From contig NZ_WTYD01000001.1 in assembly GCF_009827295.1 (NCBI RefSeq), positions 1,302,001-1,366,000 of the forward strand: a stretch of 64,000 bases of DNA, given 5' to 3'. Position 1 is the stretch's first letter, and each line of letters starts with the position of its first letter. This stretch comes from Qipengyuania pelagi (GTDB lineage: Bacteria; Pseudomonadota; Alphaproteobacteria; Sphingomonadales; Sphingomonadaceae). Below, piece by piece: positions 9,714 through 17,820 of this stretch. Position numbers and translations under genes: made by a program. The notes below the pieces were generated by a model. It had not been told where the DNA came from. It ran no database searches and saw only the letters and a program-made list of their open reading frames with translations.

Positions 9714-11246
9714 GTGATCGCCATTTTCTTCGCACGCGCTTCGCTCGCCCTTCCGTCCACTGCTCTGGCCGCGCTGGCCCTGGCCGGATGCGCGAGCATT
9801 CCGGCTACTGGCCCGGAGGCGCCGTCGCAGGTCAGGCCGGACGCCCCTTCCGCCTCGGCGCAAGCCGCCTTCTCGGAAGATCTCACGCGTCGCACCTTCA
9901 CCTATTTCTGGGAGACCACCGATACGGAGCGCTGCCTTGCTCCTGACCGCTGGCCATCCAACCCCTTCTCCTCGATCGCCTCGACCGGCTTCGCGCTGAC
10001 GGCGTATGGGATCGGGGCCGAGCGCGGCTATGTCAGCCGCGAGGATGCCGCCGCGCGCACGCGCGATTGCCTCGAATTCTACTGGAACGCGCCCCAGGGA
10101 TCGGCGGTCGACGGAGTGTCGGGCCACAAGGGCTTCTTCTACCATTTCCTGAAGAACGAGGACGGGACGCGCTTCGGCAAGACCGAGCTTTCCACGGTGG
10201 ATACATCCTTGTTGCTCGGCGGCGTTCTGTTCGCGCAGAGCTATTTCGATCGCGACAATCCGACCGAGGCCGAAATCCGCGATCTTGCCGAAAAGATCTA
10301 TGCCCGCGTCGACTGGACCTTCGCCCAGCGCGAGAACAGCACGATCCCTTCGGCCAATGGCGGGAGCGGCAAGGCCATCGCCATGGGCTGGTATCCCGAG
10401 CGCGGAGATGACGGCGATTTCGGCACGCATGACTGGGTCGGCTACAATGAAGCGATGCTGGTCTACATCCTCGCCGCCGGATCGCCGACCCATGCGATCA
10501 CCAAGGAAGCCTGGGATACCGGGTGGGCCGCGGACCTCGAAAAGGACTGGGGCAGCTATTACGGCTACGAACACCTCCAGTTCGAGCCCCTGTTCGGGCA
10601 CCAATACAGCCATGTCTGGGTGGATTTCCGCGATATCCAAGATGACTACATCGCGACGAAGGGCATCGACTATTTCGAAAACAGCCGCCGCGCGACGCTC
10701 AGCCAGCGCGCTTACGGGATGGACAATCCGAACGACTGGGTGGGCTATTCCGGCGATCTGTGGGGCTGGACCGCGTCTGACGGACCGACCGGCGCCGCCA
10801 ATGGCCGCGTGGTCAACGGTAAGCCGCGCCGGTTCCAGGATTACAGCGCGCGCGGCGTCAGCGCGGTACGGGTCGTCGATGACGGCACGATCGTCCCGAC
10901 CGCGCCGGGCGGCTCGGTCGCCTTCGCCCCGGAAGTCGCGATACCCGCGCTGATGGCGATGCGCGAGCGCTATGGCGACAGGCTCTACACACGTTACGGT
11001 TTCAAGGACGCCTTCAACCCCAGCTACACCTTCACCGACGTCGGCAGCCGGAGCGGAACCGTGGACGCCGAAACCGGCTGGGTCGCGCGCGACCATCTCG
11101 GCATCGATCAGGGCCCGATCCTGGCGATGATGGAAAACCACCGCAGCGGCCTCGTCTGGCGCACCATGCGCAAGAACCCGCATATCCGGCGTGGCCTGGA
11201 ACGGCTCGGCTTCACCGGCGGATGGCTGGAAACGCCCGCCGAATAG
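9714..11246 (+). CDS. Glucoamylase-like (GH144-type) lipoprotein
   Basis: A 510-residue protein if it starts at the GTG at 9714, the only start codon that keeps the lipoprotein signal intact (IAIFFARASLALPSTALAALALAGC, lipobox LAGC); an upstream ATG inside the receptor gene lacks one. No clear ribosome-binding site precedes the GTG. The mature part matches the Glycoamylase (PF10091-type) (alpha/alpha)6 fold: FTYFWETTD near the start, SSIASTGFALTAYGIGAERGY, STVDTSLLLGGVL, HDWVGYNEAM, EPLFGHQYSHVWVDFRDI, GWTASDGP and LGIDQGPILAMMENHRSG. Characterised relatives include GH144 endo-beta-1,2-glucanases, and the partnership with a GH3 beta-glucosidase fits. Specificity is inferred, since other linkages occur in this fold. 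The hairpin upstream suggests lower expression than the receptor. Confidence 0.85.
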   Translation: MIAIFFARASLALPSTALAALALAGCASIPATGPEAPSQVRPDAPSASAQAAFSEDLTRRTFTYFWETTDTERCLAPDRWPSNPFSSIASTGFALTAYGIGAERGYVSREDAAARTRDCLEFYWNAPQGSAVDGVSGHKGFFYHFLKNEDGTRFGKTELSTVDTSLLLGGVLFAQSYFDRDNPTEAEIRDLAEKIYARVDWTFAQRENSTIPSANGGSGKAIAMGWYPERGDDGDFGTHDWVGYNEAMLVYILAAGSPTHAITKEAWDTGWAADLEKDWGSYYGYEHLQFEPLFGHQYSHVWVDFRDIQDDYIATKGIDYFENSRRATLSQRAYGMDNPNDWVGYSGDLWGWTASDGPTGAANGRVVNGKPRRFQDYSARGVSAVRVVDDGTIVPTAPGGSVAFAPEVAIPALMAMRERYGDRLYTRYGFKDAFNPSYTFTDVGSRSGTVDAETGWVARDHLGIDQGPILAMMENHRSGLVWRTMRKNPHIRRGLERLGFTGGWLETPAE

Positions 11247-11256
11247 GCTTCGGCGC

Positions 11257-12150
11257 TCAGCGCGATTCGAGTTCGATATCCGCCAGAACGGGGTAGTGAT
11301 CCGAAGGCAGGCGGCCGCCCCAATGCTGGGTGAACGTCGCGTGGCGGATCACGCCGAGGCCTTCCGACACGAAGATGTGATCGATCGGCTCGTCCGCATT
11401 GCGCGTTATGTCGAAGGCGGTGAAAGTGCCGGTCGGGCCGTAGGGCGGTGAACGCGAGATCGTGCGCGTGTTGGCAAGGCCGCTGCGTCCCGGATCGGCG
11501 AGGATTTGGATCGGCGCGCTCGATGGAGCGGCGTTGAAATCGCCCATCACCAGAACCGCCTCGCCCGCGTCGCGATAGCGCTTCGCCCAGGCCGCGATCT
11601 GCGCCGCGCTTTCGCGTCGCGCCTCTTCGCCGACATGATCGAAATGGGTGTTGAGGACGCGAATGCGCTGCCCTGTCCTTCGATCCTGCAACAGCGCCCA
11701 GCTGGCGATGCGCGGCAGGGACGCGTCCCAGCCCTTGCTCGGCGTATCGGGCGTCGGCGAGAGCCAGAACGTGCCGCTCTCCACGGCCTCGAACCGCGCG
11801 GTCTTCCATGCGAGCGGGGAGAATTCACCCTTCGTCCTGCCATCGTCCCGCGCCACACCGGCGAAGCGGTAGCTCGGCAGAGCCGCCTCCAGATCCTGTT
11901 TCTGGTTCAGCAGGACTTCCTGAAAACCGATCACGTCCGGCTCGTGATAGGCGATCGTCTGGCTCACGATGTCCTTGCGATAAGGCCACGCATTCGCTCC
12001 GTCCGACGCCGTGTCGAGGCGGATGTTGAAGGTCATCGCCCGGAGCGTTTCGCCCGCGCGACCGGCGAAAGGGGCCGTGTGGGCGCAGGCCGACAGACCC
12101 GCGGCAAGGGCCAATCCGGCCAGGATCAGCGGAAATTTCGGAATTCTCAC
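11257..12150 (-). CDS. Endonuclease/exonuclease/phosphatase-fold lipoprotein
   Basis: A 297-residue protein starting at the GTG at 12150, which overlaps the stop of the upstream esterase (GTGA) and follows AAGGAG at a normal spacing. The signal MRIPKFPLILAGLALAAGLSAC has lipobox LSAC, so it is anchored in the periplasm or on the outer membrane. The metal-dependent hydrolase motifs are complete: MTFNIRLD (Asn), PDVIGFQE (Glu), VLMGDFNA (Asp/Asn) and SDHYPVLADI (Asp-His). The fold cleaves phosphoesters (nucleic acids, inositol phosphates, sphingomyelin). A lipoprotein inside a sugar locus is unlikely to be a DNA-repair enzyme; it could remove phospho-substituents from a glycan, which is an inference. 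It is co-transcribed with the esterase. Confidence 0.85.
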   Translation of the reverse strand: MRIPKFPLILAGLALAAGLSACAHTAPFAGRAGETLRAMTFNIRLDTASDGANAWPYRKDIVSQTIAYHEPDVIGFQEVLLNQKQDLEAALPSYRFAGVARDDGRTKGEFSPLAWKTARFEAVESGTFWLSPTPDTPSKGWDASLPRIASWALLQDRRTGQRIRVLNTHFDHVGEEARRESAAQIAAWAKRYRDAGEAVLVMGDFNAAPSSAPIQILADPGRSGLANTRTISRSPPYGPTGTFTAFDITRNADEPIDHIFVSEGLGVIRHATFTQHWGGRLPSDHYPVLADIELESR

Positions 12151-12923
12151 GATCCCGGCTCCTTGCGGTGGCTCAACAGCCAGAGATACAGCGCCGGATC
12201 GGCATAGGCCGGGTCCCATGCATTGTGGCCAAGGTCGGGATAGATGGTGAGGCGGCTCTCGCGCCCGCCGCATGCCCTTATCGCGCGCGCCATCGCGAAG
12301 CTGCCTTCGGGCACCACGACATCGTCACGATCGCCGTGAAAGGCCCAGGCGGGCAGGTCTTTCAGCGCGCAGGCGGTTGCGGGATCGCCCCGCCCCGCCA
12401 CTGCGGCGATGGCAGCGAAGCGCGCGGGCTCGACAGCTGCCCAGCGCCAGGTCGCATGGCCCCCACGGCTAAGGCCCGTCAAATAGACGCGCTCCGGGTC
12501 GACCGGCAGAGTCGCCATGGCATGGTCCAGGATCGCGTCCAGCTTCGCGATGTCCCAATCCTCTTCCGCGGGCAGCAGAGGCGAAATCAGGATGAAGGGA
12601 AAATTCGGGTCGCGATCCGCCAGCTTGGGCGGGCCGTGCACCTTGACCCGCGCGACATCGCTGCCCCGCTCGCCCGAACCGTGGAGGAACAGCATCAGCG
12701 GATAAGTCGCCCCGTCCGTCTGGCTCGCTTCAGGCACACCGGGCGGGACGAAGAGCTGATATTCGTAGCCCCCGGCAGTCAGAGCCGGTTGCGCGTGCTG
12801 CCCGGCCTGGGGCGGCGGCGCGGCTTCGAGCGGGCCAAGGCCCGTGCATCCCGACAGAACGAACAGAGCGGCCAGCGAACGTGCTAGGCGAGTGGGAACG
12901 AAATCATTGAAGGCGAAGGACAT
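12147..12923 (-). CDS. Alpha/beta hydrolase (esterase/phospholipase-carboxylesterase type), lipoprotein
   Basis: A 258-residue serine hydrolase. The ATG at 12923 follows GGGAGAGCCGCCTC and is preferred over an upstream in-frame ATG at 12947. The signal includes RLARSLAALFVLSGC (lipobox LSGC). Motifs: LMLFLHGSGERGSD for the oxyanion hole, GLSRGGHATW for the nucleophile elbow (G-x-S-x-G), AFHGDRDDVVVPEGS for the acid, and YPDLGHNAWD for the His. This resembles the PHB-depolymerase/dienelactone-hydrolase group used in polysaccharide loci as acyl esterases. A perfect CCGG operator lies 35 bases upstream. It leads an operon with the phosphatase-fold gene (4-base overlap). A role in removing ester groups such as acetyl or succinyl from the imported glycan is a guess from context. 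Confidence 0.86.
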   Translation of the reverse strand: MSFAFNDFVPTRLARSLAALFVLSGCTGLGPLEAAPPPQAGQHAQPALTAGGYEYQLFVPPGVPEASQTDGATYPLMLFLHGSGERGSDVARVKVHGPPKLADRDPNFPFILISPLLPAEEDWDIAKLDAILDHAMATLPVDPERVYLTGLSRGGHATWRWAAVEPARFAAIAAVAGRGDPATACALKDLPAWAFHGDRDDVVVPEGSFAMARAIRACGGRESRLTIYPDLGHNAWDPAYADPALYLWLLSHRKEPGS

Positions 12924-12957
12924 GAGGCGGCTCTCCCGATCCGGCAATTGCGCCTTG

Positions 12958-12969
12958 GTAACCGGTTAC
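12958..12969. promoter_or_regulatory. Perfect GTAACCGGTTAC operator upstream of the esterase operon
   Basis: A perfect 12-base palindrome in the 74-base gap between the LacI-type regulator stop and the esterase start. It shares AACCGGTTAC with both complete sites in the GH3/receptor promoter. It sits where repression or activation of the esterase-phosphatase pair could be controlled separately from the regulator gene upstream. Confidence 0.75.
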
Positions 12970-12997
12970 ATAGAGCGCGGCTAGACCTCTCGGACGT

Positions 12998-14017
12998 TCA
13001 CGTGCCGGGTTTGAACCCGCCTGCCGTCGACCCGCGCACCGCCAGGGTCGGCGCGATGACGAGCCAATCCTGCGCGTCCGGCGTTTCCCCGGCCAGCATT
13101 CGGAACAGCAGTTCCGCCGCCGCCGCGCCGAGGCGCGTGATGTCGGAATGCACCGTGGTCAGCTGCGGGGTCACGTATCGGGCCAGCGGAATGTCGTCGA
13201 ACCCGGCGACCAGCACCTCGCTGCCGATCGTCAGCGACGCCTCGCGCAGTTCGGCCATGCAATCGACCGCCATGATGTCGTTGCCGCCGAATACCGCATC
13301 GAAGCGCGTTCCGTTCTCCAGCAGATAGCGCGCGGCATCGCGCCCGGCATCTTCGCGGAAATCGCCCGGCAGGACCAGCGGATCGGTGATGCCAAGCCCT
13401 TCCTTCAGCGCCTCGCGAAAGCCGCGCTCGCGCTCCCTCGCGTCGCGATTGCTGGCAGGCCCCGCGATGTGGACGATGTGGCGCGCGCCGCGTTCGATCA
13501 GATGCTCGGTCACCAATCGCGCGCCCGCGTAATCGTCGACCGCGACGAAGGGCGTCGCCCCGTCCGAACTGCGCGCGTTCAAAAGGACGGCGGGTATCCC
13601 GTGCGTCAGCGCCTGGTCCAGCGTCTCCGCGCTGGAATGGGGCGGCATGACCAGCAATCCGTCCACCCGACCGCGCATTGCCCGGATCGCCTGCCCGGTC
13701 TGCTCCGCACTGCCATGCATATTGCCGAGCAGCAGGTTCTTGCCCGCGCCCTGCACCGCCAGATCGATCCCGCGCACGATCTCGGAAAAGAATTCGCCGA
13801 ACAGGTCGGGAAGGATCACGCCGATAGTGTCGGTTTGCCGCCGCGTCAGGCTGCGCGCGCCGCTATGGGGGACGTAATTGAGTTCCCTGGCGGTCGCTTC
13901 GATCTTGGCGCGGGTTTTCGCCGTCACGCTGCTGAGGCCGTTGAGCGCGCGCGACGCTGTCGCCACCGAGACCCCTGCGGCCTTGGCCACTTCCCTGATC
14001 GTTATCGCGCTTCCCAC
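12998..14017 (-). CDS. LacI-family transcriptional regulator (likely regulator of the CCGG sites)
   Basis: A 339-residue LacI/GalR regulator. The N-terminal helix-turn-helix is ITIREVAKAAGVSVATASRALNG (residues ~5-27), followed by the hinge helix region (LNYVPHSGARSLTRRQ). The periplasmic-binding-like domain starts at TIGVILPDLFGEFFSEIVRG and includes the dimer/effector segments PFVAVDDYAGARLVTEHL and VLVAGFDDIPLARYVTPQLTTV, which suggests a sugar effector. It is probably co-transcribed behind the MFS gene (69-base gap). Its position inside the locus and the four CCGG palindromes around its target genes make it the likely local regulator; direct binding has not been shown. Confidence 0.93.
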   Translation of the reverse strand: MGSAITIREVAKAAGVSVATASRALNGLSSVTAKTRAKIEATARELNYVPHSGARSLTRRQTDTIGVILPDLFGEFFSEIVRGIDLAVQGAGKNLLLGNMHGSAEQTGQAIRAMRGRVDGLLVMPPHSSAETLDQALTHGIPAVLLNARSSDGATPFVAVDDYAGARLVTEHLIERGARHIVHIAGPASNRDARERERGFREALKEGLGITDPLVLPGDFREDAGRDAARYLLENGTRFDAVFGGNDIMAVDCMAELREASLTIGSEVLVAGFDDIPLARYVTPQLTTVHSDITRLGAAAAELLFRMLAGETPDAQDWLVIAPTLAVRGSTAGGFKPGT

Positions 14018-14086
14018 ACGGACGGTCTATCGCCGTTTGGCTCTTGCGCCAAGCGACAGTACGGTCACCGCCCTAGAATTTGCGCC

Positions 14087-15304
14087 CTAGAATTTACGCA
14101 TCGTCGCCAGCAGGATGCAGGCGAGCGCTGCGAAACACGCCAGCAGCGCAAACAGGGCCTGGAAGCCGAACATCGGGATCAGCGCCAGCACCAACCACGG
14201 CATGATCAGCGACGGCACGGTGTTGGTCAGATTGAAGATGCCCAGATCGCGTCCGCGAGTGGCCGGGCGCGGCAGAACGCGCAAAGTCTGGCTGGCGTGA
14301 AGCGAAAGGAAGACGCCCGCCATGATCGCGAAGACGACGTAGCCCGCAATCCCTGCGGTAATGTCCTGCGCGAAGGTCAGCATCGCAAGGCCGATCGCAG
14401 CTCCGGCAGCCGTGATCGTCAGCGGCAGACGCGGTCGCCGGGTGGAATCGGACCATCGCCCCACGATCAGCGCGAGGGGGACGCAGGTGAACAGCACCAC
14501 GGTGAAAAGCTGGGCGACCCGGTTGTCGGTAACGCTGGCATCGAGCGTGCGAAACCATAGCAGCAGGAAAGCGAACAGGGCGGCTTCCGCAATCTGGATC
14601 AGCAGCCGCACCATCCACATCCGCGCCACCGGCGCGCGATCGGCGGGGTAGGCCGGATCGCCCGCCACGATCGGCTGGCGCGTCTCGTCTTCTGCCGAAG
14701 ATGCCATCAGCTGCGGCATCGCGCGGGGGCGCCCGAACACGACCACGGGTAAAACCATCACGGCGACCAACCCAGCATTGAGGATGAGCCGCATCTGCGG
14801 AGAGGCGAGGTCCGGTACGGTCAACAACACGCCCGTCAGCGCCCCGGTCGCAGGTGCCACGGCCAGAAGTCCGCCCAACGTGCCCTTCTGTTCGTCGGGT
14901 ACGCAATCCCCCGCCCAGGCAAAAAGCGGCCCCAGCATCATGTTGAGCGCGACCTGCCAGGCCGCGATCGCCGCGAGGAACAGGGGAACGCTCTCGATCC
15001 GAAACAGGAGCGTCAGCAGCACGCTCGACAGGATCAGTCCGGCGACGATCCATGGGCGGCGCGTTCCGGTGACATCGCTCGCCCAGCCGAACGCGATGTT
15101 CCCCAGGCTCGCCGCGATCGCGCCGACGAAGGCCGCGTAGGAGAGCACCACGATCCCCTCCCCGCCCCAGACATCCGTGGCATAGACTGGCAGGAACAGG
15201 GTCAGCAGTGGTGCGTAGGCGGCCGACCCGCCCGCTGCGGCCAGTGCATACAGCACCAGATAGCGCGGCGATTGCAGCCGCGATCCTCCCGATCTCTCCC
15301 TCAT
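14087..15304 (-). CDS. MFS sugar transporter, inner membrane
   Basis: A 405-residue major facilitator with about twelve hydrophobic segments, for example YLVLYALAAAGGSAAYAPLLTLFL, GIVVLSYAAFVGAIAASLG and AGYVVFAIMAGVFLSLHAS. The loop between helices 2 and 3 has the MFS-like GWASDVTGTRRPW, and the second half has VGRWSDSTRRPRLP. It probably imports the mono- or oligosaccharide released in the periplasm. It is divergent from the second LacI gene and upstream of the first, so it could answer to either. The ATG at 15304 lacks a clear upstream ribosome-binding site, while a GGGAGG lies just inside the gene, so the start could be a few codons later. Confidence 0.87.
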   Translation of the reverse strand: MRERSGGSRLQSPRYLVLYALAAAGGSAAYAPLLTLFLPVYATDVWGGEGIVVLSYAAFVGAIAASLGNIAFGWASDVTGTRRPWIVAGLILSSVLLTLLFRIESVPLFLAAIAAWQVALNMMLGPLFAWAGDCVPDEQKGTLGGLLAVAPATGALTGVLLTVPDLASPQMRLILNAGLVAVMVLPVVVFGRPRAMPQLMASSAEDETRQPIVAGDPAYPADRAPVARMWMVRLLIQIAEAALFAFLLLWFRTLDASVTDNRVAQLFTVVLFTCVPLALIVGRWSDSTRRPRLPLTITAAGAAIGLAMLTFAQDITAGIAGYVVFAIMAGVFLSLHASQTLRVLPRPATRGRDLGIFNLTNTVPSLIMPWLVLALIPMFGFQALFALLACFAALACILLATMRKF

Positions 15305-15390
15305 GGATGGGCCCTACTCCGCCTGGACGGCGGTTCCAAGCACCAAGCGTACAGCTTGTTCGCCAGCGCGCTTGGCGCTAGCCCAGCGAG

Positions 15391-16437
15391 ATGAGTACGA
15401 GGGAGAGAACAGTCCAAGCCGAAGCGGGCGAGCGACGCAGAGTCACGTCCTTCGACGTCGCCGAACGTGCAGGCGTCAGCCAGTCCACGGTCAGCCGCGC
15501 ACTCGCCGGGCTGGAGACGATCACCGCCGCGACCCGCAGGCGCGTGGAGGAGGCTGCGCGCGAACTCGGCTATTTCGTCGATTCCCGCGCCGCGCGCCTG
15601 CGCAGCGGGGACACGCGCACGATCGCAATCGTAGTCATCACGCGCGAGGGCGGTGACGTGCGGGCGATCAACCCTTTCCATTTCACGCTCCTCGGCAGCA
15701 CCTGCGCAGCGGCGGCCGCGCGCGGGTTCGAGGCGTTGGTCACCTTTCAGAGCGAGCCCGAGCAGCTGTTCGGCCGCTTCGTCGAGGAACGGCGGGCCGA
15801 CGCGGTGATCGTGATCGGTACGACTGCCAATCTTCCCGCCTGGGAGCATTTCCGCAATCTGTCCGAAGACCAGCCGAACATGGCGTTCTGGGGCGTGGGC
15901 GGCGAAGAGAACGAATGGGTCCGCTCAGACAATCTGCAAGGCGCCCAGCTGGCAGTCGAGCGGCTGGTGGCGGCAGGCCATCGCCGGATCGCTTTTGTCG
16001 GCGAGACCGGCGGGCATCAGCTCCAGTTCGGCGAACGGTACGAAGGCTATTGCCGGGCGATGACGGCCCAGGGCCTCGCCCCCCTCCCCCCGGTGACTGG
16101 CACGGGCGAAACGCGCGATGGGCAAGGCCGCGCCGCGATGGAGGCGATCCTGAAAGGCGATCGGCCCGAAGGTCTTTTCTTCGCCTGCGATGCCATGGCG
16201 CTCGGTGCGCTCGACCATCTTGCGCAACGCGGTATCGACGTGCCGGGGGACATCGGCGTGGTCGGATTCGACGGTCTGGGCAGCGGGGCGCATTCGCATC
16301 CTCCGCTCACCACCGTGGAACCTGAATTCGCGCTCGCGGGCGAGATGCTCGTTTCCGTCGCGCTGGATGCCGGATCAAGCGAGCGGCGCGTACCCGTCAG
16401 ACTGGTCGAACGCCGGAGCGTGCGCGCACCACGCTGA
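15391..16437 (+). CDS. LacI-family transcriptional regulator, second of the locus
   Basis: A 348-residue LacI/GalR regulator with helix-turn-helix VTSFDVAERAGVSQSTVSRAL at residues ~18-38 and a long, polar N-terminal extension. The ligand-binding domain begins TIAIVVITREGGD and includes FWGVGGEENEWVRSDNLQGA and GVVGFDGLGSGAHSHPPLTTV. It is transcribed away from the MFS gene. The 86-base divergent region contains an inverted repeat with arms CGCCA and TGGCG (15361-15377) and an overlapping TTGGCGCTAGCCCAG, either of which could be its operator; neither resembles the CCGG sites. It therefore probably controls the MFS gene and itself rather than the whole locus. No strong ribosome-binding site is present. 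The gene converges with otsA, three bases apart. Confidence 0.9.
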   Translation: MSTRERTVQAEAGERRRVTSFDVAERAGVSQSTVSRALAGLETITAATRRRVEEAARELGYFVDSRAARLRSGDTRTIAIVVITREGGDVRAINPFHFTLLGSTCAAAAARGFEALVTFQSEPEQLFGRFVEERRADAVIVIGTTANLPAWEHFRNLSEDQPNMAFWGVGGEENEWVRSDNLQGAQLAVERLVAAGHRRIAFVGETGGHQLQFGERYEGYCRAMTAQGLAPLPPVTGTGETRDGQGRAAMEAILKGDRPEGLFFACDAMALGALDHLAQRGIDVPGDIGVVGFDGLGSGAHSHPPLTTVEPEFALAGEMLVSVALDAGSSERRVPVRLVERRSVRAPR

Positions 16438-16440
16438 AAA

Positions 16441-17820
16441 TCAGCCCGTCAGATCGGTGACGAAATCCTCGGTCCAGTTCTGGACATTCTCGTCATGCAC
16501 CGTTCGCACCATCTTGTCGTAACGGGCGCGCCGCTCGTCGAGCGTCATGTCGAGCGCCCTGCCGATGGCATGGGCGACATCGTCGGGACTGTGGGGGTTG
16601 ACCAGCACCGCGTCCTCCAATTGCTGCGCCGCCCCTGCAAAGCGCGACAGGATCAGCACGCCGGGATCGTCCGGGTCCTGCGCCGCGACATATTCCTTCG
16701 CGACCAGGTTCATCCCGTCGCGCAGAGGCGTCACCAGGCCGATCTTGGCAGCCCGGAAAAAGCCGTAGAGCTGCGCATGGGTGTAGCCGCGGTTGACGTA
16801 GCGGATCGGCACCACATCGACCTCGGAACGCGCGCCGTTGATCTGGCCCGTTTTCTGTTCGAGCAGGGTGCGGATCTGCTGATAGCTTTCGACATCTTCG
16901 CGACTGGGCGGAGCGACCTGGATATAGACGAGGTCGCGCACCCTCTCCGGGTGCTGATCGAAGAAGCGGCCGATCCCGTCGATCCGTTCGGGCAGCCCCT
17001 TCGAATAATCGAGCCGGTCGACCCCGATCATCGCCGTGCGTCGCCGGGTGGACGACAGCAGGCGCTGTTCGGCCTGTCGCGATTCGCCGGTATCGCCCTG
17101 CGCCTGGAAGTGATCCCAATCGATCCCGATGGGATAGGCCCTGGCCGTGACCGTCCGCCCGTCGAGCGTGACCGAGCCGGTCGCCTCGTCCACCTCCGCG
17201 CCCAGCTCCTTGGTGCAGTAATGCAGGAAGCTGTCGAGCCATTCCTGCGTCTGGAAGCCGATCAGATCGTATTGCAGCATCGTGCGCACCAACCGCTCGT
17301 GATACGGCAGAGAAACGAACAGGCGGGTCGGCGGCCAGGGAATATGGAGGAAGAACCCGATGCGGTTGGTGATCCCGCGCGAACGCAATCGTTCGCCGAG
17401 CGGGATCAGATGGTAATCGTGCACCCAGACGAGATCGTCTTCCTCGATCAGCGGCGTAACCGCTTCGGCGAAGGCTTCGTTGACCCGCTCATACCCCTTG
17501 CCGGTTTCGCGCTCGTATTCGGTGAGGTCGAGGCGGTAGTGGAACAGCGGCCACAGGGTCGCGTTGGCGTAGCCGTTGTAATATTCGTCGATATCGCGCT
17601 TTGAAAGGTCGACTGTCGCGGTGGTCACGCCATCATGGGTCTGGGTATCGATCCCGCCACCCGCGCCCTCTTCGCTTTCCTGCCCCGACCAGCCGAACCA
17701 GACGCCGCTATGCTTGCGGAGCGCGGAATTGAGGGCCCCGGCAAGCCCGCCCTGCGCTCCGGCAGCGCCGCGCGCCTTGGGTACTGCGACCCGGTTCGAG
17801 ATGACGACGAGTTTCGCTAT
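16441..17820 (-). CDS. otsA: Trehalose-6-phosphate synthase (probable ATA start)
   Basis: A GT20 enzyme joining glucose from UDP-glucose to glucose-6-phosphate. The frame continues upstream of the nearest GTG (17628) through KLVVISNRVAVPKARG, GGLAGALNSALRKHSG and VWFGWSG, which are essential donor-site parts of OtsA, so the real start is near 17820. No ATG, GTG, TTG or CTG occurs in frame there; a TGA closes the frame at 17829-17827. ATA at 17820-17818 sits where homologues have Met, giving (M)AKLVVISNRV, is preceded by GGAG at about nine bases and overlaps the GH15 stop (ATAG). The result is 459 residues, near the 474 of E. coli. Other motifs: VWVHDYHLIPLGERL, RIGFFLHIPWP, DRLDYSKGLPERI. It is the last gene of the otsB-GH15-otsA operon. 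Confidence 0.93.
   Translation of the reverse strand: MAKLVVISNRVAVPKARGAAGAQGGLAGALNSALRKHSGVWFGWSGQESEEGAGGGIDTQTHDGVTTATVDLSKRDIDEYYNGYANATLWPLFHYRLDLTEYERETGKGYERVNEAFAEAVTPLIEEDDLVWVHDYHLIPLGERLRSRGITNRIGFFLHIPWPPTRLFVSLPYHERLVRTMLQYDLIGFQTQEWLDSFLHYCTKELGAEVDEATGSVTLDGRTVTARAYPIGIDWDHFQAQGDTGESRQAEQRLLSSTRRRTAMIGVDRLDYSKGLPERIDGIGRFFDQHPERVRDLVYIQVAPPSREDVESYQQIRTLLEQKTGQINGARSEVDVVPIRYVNRGYTHAQLYGFFRAAKIGLVTPLRDGMNLVAKEYVAAQDPDDPGVLILSRFAGAAQQLEDAVLVNPHSPDDVAHAIGRALDMTLDERRARYDKMVRTVHDENVQNWTEDFVTDLTG

Noticed and set aside
16441..17628. otsA as an N-terminally truncated pseudogene starting at GTG 17628
   Set aside because: The missing N terminus is encoded in frame immediately upstream with conserved motifs; only the start codon is unusual.
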